NCBI RefSeq assembly: GCF_002188635.1
Contig: NZ_NINX01000035.1
Coordinates: forward strand, 124,001 to 188,000
Reading direction: 5' to 3'
From: Pigmentiphaga sp. NML030171
Lineage (GTDB): Bacteria; Pseudomonadota; Gammaproteobacteria; Burkholderiales; Burkholderiaceae_B
DNA length: 64,000 nt
Shown: positions 16,241 to 24,747 of the stretch, in pieces
Layout: each line of letters starts with the position of its first letter
Numbering within the stretch: position 1 is the stretch's first letter
Made by a program: the position numbers and the translations under genes
Notes under the pieces: model-generated
What the model saw: the letters and a program-made list of their open reading frames with translations, nothing else
Databases searched by the model: none
What the model was told of the DNA's origin: nothing

Positions 16241-16693
16241 GGCCTCGAACCGGCGCGTGAGCGTCTGGCTGTCGAATTTCCATCCTTGCGCGGTGTGCAC
16301 GAGTCCGGCCGTGCCGGCCAGCAGCATGGCGGGGCCGGCCATGGGCGCCGCCGCGTCGTCCGCGATCTCGCCCGCGTGGCGATACACCGTCAGGTAGTAG
16401 GTCGCACTGGCCGTCGAGGCCGTGGCCGGCTCCACGCGCAGGTTGGTCACGACGTGGGCGACCCGCTGGTTGCGCGGGCGGCGTTCCAGTTCCTCCAGGA
16501 TGCGGGCATGGCCGCGCAGCGCGGCGCCGGCGCGGTGCCAGACGCCATCGGGCGTATACAGGTCCAGCATGCGCCCATAGCGCCAGTGGTCGTAGTGGTG
16601 GAAGAAGTCGTGCACCACGCGGCTGCACGCCCACGCGGTCTCGAGTTCGGAGGTCGCCATGGCGGTCGGGTCCTTGGAAGGTTGGGTGGGCAT
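16226..16693 (-). CDS. SnoaL/NTF2-like small protein
   Basis: This 155-residue protein has the cone-shaped NTF2-like pattern: a helical start (ETAWACSRVVHDFFHHYDHWRYGRM), a strand pair with LYTPDGVWHRAG, then VAHVVTNLRVEP and a C-terminal strand GWKFDSQTLTRRF. SnoaL-type proteins include isomerases, hydrolases and the small beta subunits of ring-hydroxylating dioxygenases, so in this operon it may help process an aromatic intermediate. It overlaps the upstream quinone-oxidoreductase stop by one base (TGATG), indicating coupled translation, and is the last gene of the operon. A catalytic role is unproven. Confidence 0.72.
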   Translation of the reverse strand: MPTQPSKDPTAMATSELETAWACSRVVHDFFHHYDHWRYGRMLDLYTPDGVWHRAGAALRGHARILEELERRPRNQRVAHVVTNLRVEPATASTASATYYLTVYRHAGEIADDAAAPMAGPAMLLAGTAGLVHTAQGWKFDSQTLTRRFEAGPAR

Positions 16694-17682
16694 CAGTTCA
16701 CCGCGAGCACGATCTTGCCGGTGTGGGCGCTGCTTTCCATGCGTTCGTGCGCACGTGCCGCGTCGGTCCATGGAATGACGCTGTCGATGGCGGGCGTGCC
16801 TTGTCCGGCCGCCAGCCGGGGCCACCAATGGCGTTCCAGTTCGCGGGCGATGGCGGCCTTCAGGGCGACCGAGCGGGGCCGCAGCGTGGAGCCGGTCAGC
16901 GTGGCGCGCTTGCGCAGCAGGGCGGGGATGGGCAGCATCGCCTCGGGACCGCCCATGAAGGCGATCAGCGCGATGCGGCCGTCCAGCGCCAGGGCCTCGA
17001 GGTCGCGGGCGACATAGGGGCCGCCCACCATGTCCAGCACGACGTCGACGCCGCTTTCCTGGGTGAAGGCCAGCGCCTGCCGTACGAAGTCCTCGTTCCG
17101 GTAGTCGATCGCCAGGTCGGCGCCCAGCATCCGGCAGAAGGCGGCCTTCTCCGGCGTGCCCACGGTGGCCAGCACACGGGCGCCGAGGGCCTTGGCCATC
17201 TGGATCGCGGTAACGCCTATGCCGCTCGAACCGCCGTGGACCAGCAGGTTCTCGCCGGGCTGCAGGCGTGCCCGCGAAAACAGGTTGTCCCAGACGGTGA
17301 AGCAGGTTTCGGGCAGGGCCGCGGCCTGTTCCAGCGAGAAGCCGGCCGGCACCGGCAGGCAGTGTTCGGCCGGGGCGAGGCAATGGCTGGCGTAGCCGCC
17401 GCCCGGCGTCAAGGCGCAGACCATGTCGCCCGCGCGCCACCGTTCGACGCCGGGGCCGACGGCGGCGACGCGGCCCGAGACTTCCAGGCCCAGGATGGGC
17501 GAGGCGCCCGGAGGCGGCGGATAGCGGCCGACGCGCTGGGCGCAATCGGGCCGGTTGACGCCGGCGAAGGCCACTTCGATCAGTACCTCGCCCGGACCGG
17601 GGGCGGGCACGGTGCCTTCGGCCATGCGCAGGACGCCGGGCGGTCCGCCTTTGCCGTGGTCGATGTAGCGCAGCGTGCTCAT
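16693..17682 (-). CDS. NAD(P)H quinone oxidoreductase (zeta-crystallin/PIG3 type)
   Basis: This 329-residue medium-chain dehydrogenase/reductase lacks the structural zinc cysteines. The GroES-like domain contains VLIEVAFAGVNRPDCAQRVGRYPPPPG, and the Rossmann domain has LLVHGGSSGIGVTAIQMAKALGA with NADPH-binding pattern. PIG3/QOR enzymes reduce quinones or alpha,beta-unsaturated carbonyls. The ATG overlaps the E1-beta stop by four bases, and its own stop overlaps the next gene, so it is tightly in the operon. In an aromatic pathway it could reduce a quinone or enone intermediate; the substrate is unknown. Confidence 0.86.
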   Translation of the reverse strand: MSTLRYIDHGKGGPPGVLRMAEGTVPAPGPGEVLIEVAFAGVNRPDCAQRVGRYPPPPGASPILGLEVSGRVAAVGPGVERWRAGDMVCALTPGGGYASHCLAPAEHCLPVPAGFSLEQAAALPETCFTVWDNLFSRARLQPGENLLVHGGSSGIGVTAIQMAKALGARVLATVGTPEKAAFCRMLGADLAIDYRNEDFVRQALAFTQESGVDVVLDMVGGPYVARDLEALALDGRIALIAFMGGPEAMLPIPALLRKRATLTGSTLRPRSVALKAAIARELERHWWPRLAAGQGTPAIDSVIPWTDAARAHERMESSAHTGKIVLAVN

Positions 17683-18710
17683 GGCCGGGTCCTCCTGTTC
17701 CGCTGTCCGCCCACGAGTTCGCGCGCGGCCTGGGCGATGCGGCCGGCGTCGGGGATGAGCGCGGCCTGCAGGTGCGGCGCCGCGGGGATGCGGCAGTCGG
17801 CCACGCCCAGGCGCCGCACGGGCGCGTGCAGGCAGCCGAACAGCTCGTCCTGCACGCGGGCCGCGATCTCGGCGCCGAAGCCGCCGGTCTCGTTGGCCTC
17901 GTGCACGACCAGCAGGCGGCCGGTACGGCCGGCGCTGGTCAGCAGGGCGGGCCAGTCGAAAGGGGCGATCCAGCGTGCGTTGATCACTTCGGCCTCGATG
18001 CCTTCGCGCGCCAATTGCGCGGCAGCCTCCAGCGCCGGGAACAGTATGGCGCCCCAGGCCACCAGGGTGAGGTCGCGGCCGGGCCGTGCCACGCGGGCTC
18101 CCCGGGCATCCTCGATGGGCCCTCCCAGGCTGACGGGCTGCGGGTCGCCGTGGTATATGGCGCGGCTCTCTATGACCAGGGTCGGGTCGTCGCAGCGGAT
18201 GGCGGCCAGCAGCATGTCGTAGGCATCCTGCGCGGTGGCCGGAATGCCCACGCGCAGCCCCGGTATGTGGGCGTACAGCGCTTCCAGGTTCTGCGAGTGC
18301 TGGGCGCACGAACCGGGCGTGGCGCCCTGCTGGGTGCGCACGGTCAGCGGCGCGGCCAGCCGGCCGGCCGAGACGTAGCGCACGTTGGCGGCCTGGTTCA
18401 CGAGCTGGTCCATGGCGACCAGGCTGAAATCTATCCACATGATCTCGACCACGGGCCGCAGGCCGCTCATGGCCGCGCCCACCGCCACGCCCAGCATGGC
18501 GGTCTCGCTGATGGGGGTATCGAACACGCGCGCGGCGCCGGCCTGTCGCTGCAGGTCCTTGGTCACGCCGAAGACGCCGCCGGGCTTGCCGACGTCCTCG
18601 CCATACACGACCACCTCGGGCATCTCCTCCAGCGCGCGGGCCAGCGCGGCGTTCACCGCCTTGCCGAAACTGAGCTGGGCGACTCCCGTGGAACAAGAAG
18701 CTTCAGGCAT
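17679..18710 (-). CDS. Alpha-keto acid dehydrogenase E1 component, beta subunit
   Basis: This 343-residue protein is a transketolase-like pyrimidine-binding E1 beta subunit. It shows VVVYGEDVGKPGGVFGVTK, the TPP-activating glutamate in DTPISETAMLGVAVG, and the RTQQGATPGSCAQHSQ loop; the C-terminal transketolase domain follows. It would pair with the alpha subunit encoded just upstream to decarboxylate a 2-oxo acid. The start at 18710 has GGAG seven bases before it and overlaps the alpha gene by eight bases. No lipoyl E2 or E3 gene is present here, so either it borrows them from the housekeeping complex or it acts as a decarboxylase/carboligase alone. Confidence 0.88.
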   Translation of the reverse strand: MPEASCSTGVAQLSFGKAVNAALARALEEMPEVVVYGEDVGKPGGVFGVTKDLQRQAGAARVFDTPISETAMLGVAVGAAMSGLRPVVEIMWIDFSLVAMDQLVNQAANVRYVSAGRLAAPLTVRTQQGATPGSCAQHSQNLEALYAHIPGLRVGIPATAQDAYDMLLAAIRCDDPTLVIESRAIYHGDPQPVSLGGPIEDARGARVARPGRDLTLVAWGAILFPALEAAAQLAREGIEAEVINARWIAPFDWPALLTSAGRTGRLLVVHEANETGGFGAEIAARVQDELFGCLHAPVRRLGVADCRIPAAPHLQAALIPDAGRIAQAARELVGGQRNRRTRP

Positions 18711-19680
18711 ACAGGTGCTCCATGACGGTGGCGGGATCGGCCAGGGGCGCGGCCAGCGCCGCGTCGGCCGCGCGTGCGATGTCGGCCGCGGCGGCCGCTT
18801 CCAGCGCGGCCAGGGCATCGGCCGCCACGCCGTCCGCCGCAAGGCGCTGCCGCAGGCGCGCGATGGGTTCGCGCTGCCGGGCCTCGGCCAGTTCGCCGCG
18901 CGGCCGGTAGCCCTGCAGGTCGCCGTAGTAGTGGCCGACCAGCCGCTGGGTCATCATCTCGATCAGCGCCGGGCCTTGCCCCGCGCGGGCGCGCGCCGCG
19001 TGATGGGCCACGCAGTCGCGCACCGCGGCCACGTCGTTGCCGTCCACCCGTTCCCCGGGCATGCCGTAGGCGGCGGCCCGCTTGTGCAGTTCGGCATCGC
19101 GCACGGTCTCGGCCACCGGCGTCAGTTCCGCATAGGTGTTGTTCTCGCAGATGAACAGCACCGGCAGGTTGCGGTAGGCGGCGAAGTTCATCGCCTCGTG
19201 GATGGCGCCCTGATTCATGGCGCCGTCGCCGAACGCGGTCAGTGCCACGCGTTCCTCGCCGCGCAGCGCCGAGGCCAGCGCGGCGCCGCAGGCGATCGGG
19301 GCACCGGCGCCGACGATGGAGTTCTCGCCGTAGAAACCGTGGTCGGCGGCGCTGAACATGGCCGATCCGCCGCGCCCCCGGCATACGCCGGTTTCGCGGC
19401 CCAGCAGCTCGGCCAGTATCCCTTGCGCCGGCACGCCGCGCGCCAGCGCCCACCCGTGGCCGCGATAGGTGGAGAACACCGGGTCGTCCGCCCGCAGCGC
19501 CTGGCACGAGCCCGCGTAGATGGCTTCCTGGCCGATGCACAGGTGGACCGAGCCCTGGATGGATTGCGCCTTGCGCAGCTCGGTGATCTTTTCCTCGAGC
19601 AGGCGGATGCGCAGCATGGTGTCCAGGGACGCGAGTTCGCGCGCGAACGGCCCGTCGCCGGATGTCGCCTGGAGGCTCAT
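18703..19680 (-). CDS. Alpha-keto acid dehydrogenase E1 component, alpha subunit
   Basis: This 325-residue thiamine-diphosphate enzyme has the TPP motif GDGAMNQG followed by ICENN (GDG...N), and the FSTYRGHGWALARG and GRGGSAMFS loops of acetoin/pyruvate dehydrogenase alpha subunits. It acts with the beta subunit encoded next. Its ATG overlaps the aldolase stop by four bases. An HpcH/HpaI aldolase generating pyruvate or another 2-oxo acid directly upstream suggests the pair oxidises or decarboxylates that product. Family identity is strong; the true substrate (pyruvate, acetoin, branched or aromatic oxo-acid) cannot be told. Confidence 0.89.
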   Translation of the reverse strand: MSLQATSGDGPFARELASLDTMLRIRLLEEKITELRKAQSIQGSVHLCIGQEAIYAGSCQALRADDPVFSTYRGHGWALARGVPAQGILAELLGRETGVCRGRGGSAMFSAADHGFYGENSIVGAGAPIACGAALASALRGEERVALTAFGDGAMNQGAIHEAMNFAAYRNLPVLFICENNTYAELTPVAETVRDAELHKRAAAYGMPGERVDGNDVAAVRDCVAHHAARARAGQGPALIEMMTQRLVGHYYGDLQGYRPRGELAEARQREPIARLRQRLAADGVAADALAALEAAAAADIARAADAALAAPLADPATVMEHLYA

Positions 19681-20456
19681 CGGGCGGCCTGCACGTGCTT
19701 GGCGGCCAGGGCGTCGGCCGTGCGCACCAGCAGCGACAGGTCAGAGCCGACGATGACCACCGTGGCGCCTGCCGCGACGTAGCGTTCGCATTCCGGGGAA
19801 CCCGCCAGCACGCCGGCCGGCATGCCCAGGGCCACCGCGCGCCGTATCCCTTGCTCGATGGCTTCGACCACCTCGGGATGGTTGGGCTGCCCCATGTGCC
19901 CCATGTCGGCCGACAGGTCGGTCGGCCCGAAGAACACCATGTCCACGCCTTCCACGCGGCAGATCGCGTCCAGGTTGGCCATGGCCTCGCGCGTCTCGAT
20001 CTGCGCCAGCAGGCAGGTCTCCTGCGCGGCGCGCGCGTAGTATTCCTTGTCCCGGCCATAGCGCGTGGCGCGCATGGTGCCGCCCAGGCCGCGTACGCCG
20101 CCCGCCGGCGGGTAGCGGGTGTAGCGCACGGCCGCGCGGGCTTCGTCGGCGTTCGAGATGTTGGGCACCATCAGCGCCTGCGCGCCCAGGTCCAGGTATT
20201 GCTTGAACGAGGCGGGCTCCAGGATGGGGACGCGTACCGTGGCCGCCGTGTGGCCAGCCGCCAGCGCCGCGAACTGGGCATGCAGGTGGGGCATGCTCTG
20301 GGGCGAATGCTCCAGGTCGAACATGATGAAGTCGAAACCGCTGTCCGCCAGCGCCTCCACGGTCTGCAAGGCGTTGGAGACACAGAACAGTCCATACTGG
20401 GGGTGCCCGGACTGGATCAGGCGCTTGAAGCGGTTTTGCACGGGGGATGAAGTCAT
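19677..20456 (-). CDS. HpcH/HpaI family class II aldolase
   Basis: This 259-residue protein has the family landmarks: FDFIMFDLEHSPQSM (metal/substrate loop), ATVRVPILEP (substrate Arg), GAQALMVPNISNADEA, LLAQIETREAM (metal-binding Glu) and FFGPTDLSADMG (metal-binding Asp). These enzymes reversibly split 4-hydroxy-2-oxo acids into pyruvate and an aldehyde with Mg2+ or Mn2+. A Shine-Dalgarno GGAG is formed within the last codons of the upstream Bug gene, six bases from the ATG, so translation is coupled. In this operon it would act late in a meta-cleavage-like or hydroxy-oxo-acid pathway. Confidence 0.9.
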   Translation of the reverse strand: MTSSPVQNRFKRLIQSGHPQYGLFCVSNALQTVEALADSGFDFIMFDLEHSPQSMPHLHAQFAALAAGHTAATVRVPILEPASFKQYLDLGAQALMVPNISNADEARAAVRYTRYPPAGGVRGLGGTMRATRYGRDKEYYARAAQETCLLAQIETREAMANLDAICRVEGVDMVFFGPTDLSADMGHMGQPNHPEVVEAIEQGIRRAVALGMPAGVLAGSPECERYVAAGATVVIVGSDLSLLVRTADALAAKHVQAAR

Positions 20457-20459
20457 GTC

Positions 20460-21434
20460 TTACTCCGGTGAAATGCCTGCCTTGCGTTGGACCTCCTGCC
20501 AGATCGGCAGGTCGGCCTTCATTTGCGCCATCATCTCGGCAGGGGTGCTGCCGGTCAGCTCGACGCCGCTGCTGCGGAATTTCTCGCGCAGCGCGGGTTG
20601 GCGCAGGATGGCGCGCAGCTCGGTCGACAGTTTGTCGACGATGGGTTGGGGGACGCCGGCCGGCGCGACGATGCCGAACCAGAACGAGGCGTCGAAGCCG
20701 GGCACGGTGTCGGCGATGGGCGGGATGTCGGGCGTGCCGCTGGCGCGCGTCTTGCTGGTGACGCCCAGCACCCGCAGCCGTCCGCCGTGCACCAGGGGCA
20801 GGGCCGAGGTGCCGACGTCGAACACCAGCTGGATCTGGCCGCCGACGAGGTCGCTCAGCGCCGGCATGCTGCCCTTGTACGGAATGTGGACCATGTCCGT
20901 GCCGGTCATGGACTTGAACATTTCCGCGGTCAGGTGCAGCGAGCTGCCCGCGCCTATCGAACCGAAGCTCAGCTTGCCGGGATTGCCGCGGGCATAGGCG
21001 ATGAGGTCGGCCACCGACTTCACCGGCAGGGAAGGATTGACCACCAGGTACAGCGGGGTGGTGAAAGCCAGCGATACCGGCGCGAAATCCTTGAAGGGAT
21101 CGTAGGGCAGGTTCTTCTGGGCCGCGATGTTCAGCACGAGGCTGGACAGGCTGCCCAGGAACAGCGTGTAGCCGTCGGGCGGCGACTTGGCCACGAACTC
21201 CGCGCCTATCATCTGGCTGGCGCCTGGCTTGTTCTCGACGATGACCGGCTGCCCCAGGCGCTGCGCGAGATTCAGCGCGATGTCGCGCGCGGCGGTATCG
21301 CCGATGCCGCTGGGCGGGTAGGGCACCACCAGCTTGATGGGTTTGACCGGGTAGTTCTGGGCGTGCGCGCCCGGTGTTGCCAGAGCGCAGGACAGCACTG
21401 CGCTCGTTGCCGCGAGCAGCTTGAGTAGTCTCAT
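20460..21434 (-). CDS. Bug/TctC-type periplasmic solute receptor
   Basis: This 324-residue receptor has a signal peptide ending at GAHAQ. The Bug fold is marked by YPVKPIKLVVPYPPSGIGD, GQPVIVENKPGASQMIGAEFV, SPPDGYTLFLG and DMVHIPYKGSMPALSDLVGGQ. Bug proteins bind carboxylates or amides for tripartite tricarboxylate transporters. Two adjacent ATGs exist; 21434 is chosen because it is six bases from GGAG. No TctA/TctB membrane genes are in the window, so it must use a remote transporter or serve as a sensor. It lies within the operon after the Rieske gene, so its ligand is probably that pathway's substrate. Confidence 0.92.
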   Translation of the reverse strand: MRLLKLLAATSAVLSCALATPGAHAQNYPVKPIKLVVPYPPSGIGDTAARDIALNLAQRLGQPVIVENKPGASQMIGAEFVAKSPPDGYTLFLGSLSSLVLNIAAQKNLPYDPFKDFAPVSLAFTTPLYLVVNPSLPVKSVADLIAYARGNPGKLSFGSIGAGSSLHLTAEMFKSMTGTDMVHIPYKGSMPALSDLVGGQIQLVFDVGTSALPLVHGGRLRVLGVTSKTRASGTPDIPPIADTVPGFDASFWFGIVAPAGVPQPIVDKLSTELRAILRQPALREKFRSSGVELTGSTPAEMMAQMKADLPIWQEVQRKAGISPE

Positions 21435-21496
21435 CATCGTCTCCGGTATGGCGGCGCTGTGTCCGCGCCGCTTCAAGCTTGAGGGAAATCAGCGGG

Positions 21497-22831
21497 TCAT
21501 CGCTCCTGCCCGACGTAGCCGTGGGGGTTGCCGAAGCGCTCGGTCATGACTTCGCCCAGTGCCTTGGATTTGTGCGCGACCCAGCCGCCGGACAACACGG
21601 CGTACTCGTCCGGGTGGGACAGCGCCTGGGGCGTCCTGCCCGCCATCTCGTCGCGGATCAGGCCCAGCAGCAGGCGGCGCATGCGCACGATGCCCAGGTC
21701 GGTGGGACCGAGGTGTTCCCGCGTGCGGTCGGCGATCGGTCCTTGGCTGTCCTGGATGGCGGCGTCCTGCTCGGACACGCCCTGGATGCCGGTGAAGCTG
21801 TTGTGCTTCTGGTCCTCGCGATCGATCAGGTAGTCGTTGCGCAGGTTCCGGTAGGGCACGTAGTGCTCGTCCACCTGGGCGTGGATGGTGTGTCCCTGGC
21901 GCGCCGCCTCCCGCTCTTCCTCGGTCAGCGGCCGGTCCGGGTTCCAGGTGTAGGTGTAGATCCAGCACGAGGTGTCGTTCACGGGCACGAAGGTCTGCCC
22001 ATGGTAGTTCTCGCCGGGAAACGCGCTGGGCGCCAGCGCATGGTTGGGGACCAGGTAGTGGGCGATGCGCCAGTACAGGTCGTCGCCGTCGGCCTTGCGC
22101 GCCCCGCCCACCACCAGGCCGGCGGGGAACTCGTCCACCGAGAAGGCCGGCATGGGATCGTCGCGCACCCATTTGAAGCGGTCGTTGCGCACGGCCTGCG
22201 CGCCCAGCGCGGCGTGCTTGATCCGTTTCATCACTGCTTCGGCCGTCCCGGCTTCTTCCGTACCCAACAGCATGTGCAGGAACGAGAAATGGGTCGTGTC
22301 CAGCGCGCCCTCGACGCATTGCAGCCAGTTGCAGTCCTGCCACTTCTTGCTGACGTAGCGGTGCGAGGGCGGCACCAGCGCGAAGGCCAGCTTCGGCAGC
22401 GGGGACGGTTCGGCGGCCGGCCCCATGTAGGCCCAGACGCATTCGCCCCACTCCCGCGCGGGATAGGCCTTCAGGCGGATGCGATCGCGGTAGGGCGAAT
22501 CGGCCGGCATGGTGGGCATGTCCAGGCAGCGTCCGTCCACGTCGAACTTCCAGCCATGGAACACGCAGCGCAGCCCAGCGTGTTCGTTGCGGCCGTAGTA
22601 GAGATTGGCGCCACGGTGCGGACAGACCGGATCGACCACGCCGACGCGTCCGCTGCTGTCGCGAAAGGCCAGCAAGTCCTCGCCCAATACCTTGATGCGC
22701 TTGGGCGGACAGTCCGGCTCCGGCAGTTCCTCGGACAGCAGGACCGGCACCTAGAACTGGCGCAACAGGCGGCCGGCGGGGGTGCCGGGACCGGAACGGG
22801 TGATCAGTTCGTTGTCTTCCGCGCTCAGCAT
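21497..22831 (-). pseudogene. Rieske ring-hydroxylating oxygenase, broken by an amber codon
   Basis: Reading from the ATG at 22831, which has AAGGAG a few bases upstream, gives MLSAEDNELITRSGPGTPAG... and 26 codons later TAG (22751-22753), then continues in the same frame for 417 codons. Relatives such as phthalate-4,5-dioxygenase oxygenase have Trp at this point, so TGG to TAG explains it. The rest is intact: Rieske site CPH-x16-CVFH, and the mononuclear-iron motif EGALDTTHFSFLH. A GTG directly after the stop could restart translation but has no ribosome site and would lose the conserved N-terminus. It is the first gene of the operon. Read-through, a suppressor tRNA or an assembly error are alternatives. 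Confidence 0.8.
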
Positions 22832-22926
22832 GATGTGGCCGTCTCCTTGGTGTTCGTGCAGGAAGTGTCGTGCCGTGCGGGAAATCGCTGGTAGGGAAGT
22901 TCGGATATTTTGAATAGCATTCTGCA

Positions 22927-23786
22927 ATGCCGAATACGCCCTGGAACGCCATGCCGCGCAATCCCTACCAGATCGACGAGGAGCCCAGCGACATCGAGTT
23001 CGACGCCTACGAGGCGCACGAGGGCGACCGGCTGTTCGCCTCCACCCTGGCCAGGGGGATGCAGATCCTGCGCTGCTTCACGCCGCTCGAGCCGGCGCTG
23101 GGCAACAAGGAGCTGGCGCGGCGCACCGGCCTGTCGCCGCCGACCATCTCGCGCTTCACCTACACCCTGGTGAAGCTGGGCTACCTGCGGCCCGACACGC
23201 TGTCGGGCAAGTACCCCTGGCGCCGGGCGTGGTGTCGCTGGGCTACCCGCTGCTGGCCTCGATCACCTTGCGCCAGTTGGCCCGCCCGCTGATGAACGTG
23301 CTGGCCGAGTCGATGAACTGCTCGGTGTCGATGGGCATACGCGACCGACTCAGCATCGTCTATGTGGAGACGAGCCGCATCACGAGTTCTTTCGCGCCGC
23401 AGCTCTCGGACATCGGCCTGCGCTTTCCCATCGTCTCGACCGCCATCGGCCATGCCTTCATCTCGGGGTGCGAGCCGGTCGAACGGCAGAAGCTGCTGAA
23501 CGAGATCCGGGTCAAGACGCCGCGCATGTGGGCCGAGCACCAGGATCATGCGGCGCGCTCGTTCGAGGCCTTCGCCAAGAAGGGGTTTTGCAGCGTCTAC
23601 GGCGAGCAGCACCCCGACCACTATGCGGTGGGCGTGCCCATGGGCCGGCTGCGCGACGGCGAGCTGATCGTGTTCAACGCGGTCATTCCGCGCTTTCGCG
23701 CCTCGCGGCAAAGCGTGGAGGAAGGGCTGGCGCCCAGGCTGGTGGAAATGGTGGCGCAGGTGCGCCGCAGCAGCTACGCGGTCTGA
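22927..23786 (+). pseudogene. IclR-family regulator split by a frameshift
   Basis: The 5' part (22927 to about 23217) encodes an intact IclR helix-turn-helix (LARGMQILRCF ... LGNKELARRTGLSPPTISRFTYTLVKLGYL). After SGKY the frame goes out of register. In another frame, LAPGVVSLGYPLLASITLRQL and the full effector domain continue to 23786. Adding one base to the CCCC run near 23214-23217 restores a single protein of about 286 residues. It is divergent from the broken Rieske gene and would have controlled that operon. The 3' end overlaps the convergent DUF72 gene by 13 bases. A homopolymer sequencing error is the main alternative. Confidence 0.8.
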
Positions 23787-24682
23787 CGCGGCCGCCGCCG
23801 CAGGGTATCGTCGAATGCCGCCGCGTTGCGCACGCCCTGGTCCTCGAAGTTGGTGTTGAACAGCACGTGGACGTTGGCCGCGGCCTGGGTGAGCCGACGC
23901 ACCAACTCGGCGATGCGCTCCAGTTCCTCGGGCGTGTATTCGTAGACGAAGCGGCCCGACGAGGCGGCAAGGCGCCGGCGGTTCCAGGCCTGGCTGTTGC
24001 GCCCGTGCAGGCGCACCACCGCCAGGTCGGGGCGCGTGGCGGCCCAGACGGCGGGTACGCTGTTCACGTACTGGTCCGGGCTGTCGACCACGGTGTGGGC
24101 CGCGCCCAGTTCGCGCAGCAATGCCAGCGTGCCGGGCCGGCCCGCCGGGTCCAGCCAGCCGCGATGGCGGAATTCCACCGCGTGCACCTGGTCCTCCATG
24201 CGGCGCGCGCAATCGCGGACCAGGGCGCGGCCGGCGGCGTTGTTGCGCACCCGGGGCGAGTACTGGAAATGGACCGCCGCCAGCTGGCCGCTCTGGCGCA
24301 GCGGCTCCAGGCCTTGCAGGAAGCGGCTCCACAATTCGTCGCGCAGTTCGCCCGGCAGGGTGGCATGGTCGACGACGCGGGCGCCGGACGGGAGTTCGGC
24401 GGCGATGTCGGCCGGCAGCGCCGCGACCGGGGTCAGGTGTCCGGTGAACAGGCGAAAGGCCTTCAGGTGGAAGACGAAGTCCGGCGGCGTGCGCCGGGTC
24501 CACAGATACGCCGTGCGCGCGGCGGGCAGGCGGTAGTAGCTGCTGTCCACCTCGACCAGCGGGAAGCGCGAGGCATAGAAGCGCAGCCGGTCCTCGGCCG
24601 TGCGGGCGGAGGCGGGATAGAAGCGGCCGCAGGCCAGCAGGGTGGGATCGGTCCAGGACGAAGTGCCGACACGCACGGCCAT
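23774..24682 (-). CDS. DUF72 (YecE-like) protein
   Basis: This 302-residue protein matches the DUF72 TIM-barrel family: VRVGTSSWTDP at the start, FYASRFPLVEVDSSYYRLP, FVFHLKAFRLFTGH, the internal FQYSPRV and VEFRHRGW, and the end VHVLFNTNFEDQGVRNA. The molecular function is unknown. It is divergent from a UvrD-type helicase and a LexA box lies 34 bases upstream of its start, so it may be induced by DNA damage. Length is normal for the family (about 250-300). Confidence 0.87.
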   Translation of the reverse strand: MAVRVGTSSWTDPTLLACGRFYPASARTAEDRLRFYASRFPLVEVDSSYYRLPAARTAYLWTRRTPPDFVFHLKAFRLFTGHLTPVAALPADIAAELPSGARVVDHATLPGELRDELWSRFLQGLEPLRQSGQLAAVHFQYSPRVRNNAAGRALVRDCARRMEDQVHAVEFRHRGWLDPAGRPGTLALLRELGAAHTVVDSPDQYVNSVPAVWAATRPDLAVVRLHGRNSQAWNRRRLAASSGRFVYEYTPEELERIAELVRRLTQAAANVHVLFNTNFEDQGVRNAAAFDDTLRRRPRQTA

Positions 24683-24715
24683 GGCGGGAAATCCGAAGGA
24701 GGGGAGGGGCGTTTA

Positions 24716-24735
24716 TACTGGATGAATATACAGTT
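24716..24735. promoter_or_regulatory. LexA (SOS) box between DUF72 and helicase genes
   Basis: TACTG-GATGAATATA-CAGTT matches the proteobacterial LexA consensus TACTG-(TA)5-CAGTA: both CTG and CAG half-sites are perfect with the exact N10 spacing. It is 13 bases before the helicase ATG and 34 from the DUF72 start, placed to repress both divergent genes. Confidence 0.85.
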
Positions 24736-24747
24736 TTCCTGCGTCCC

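Noticed and set aside
17679-19680. A complete pyruvate dehydrogenase complex
   Set aside because: No E2 or E3 genes are present.
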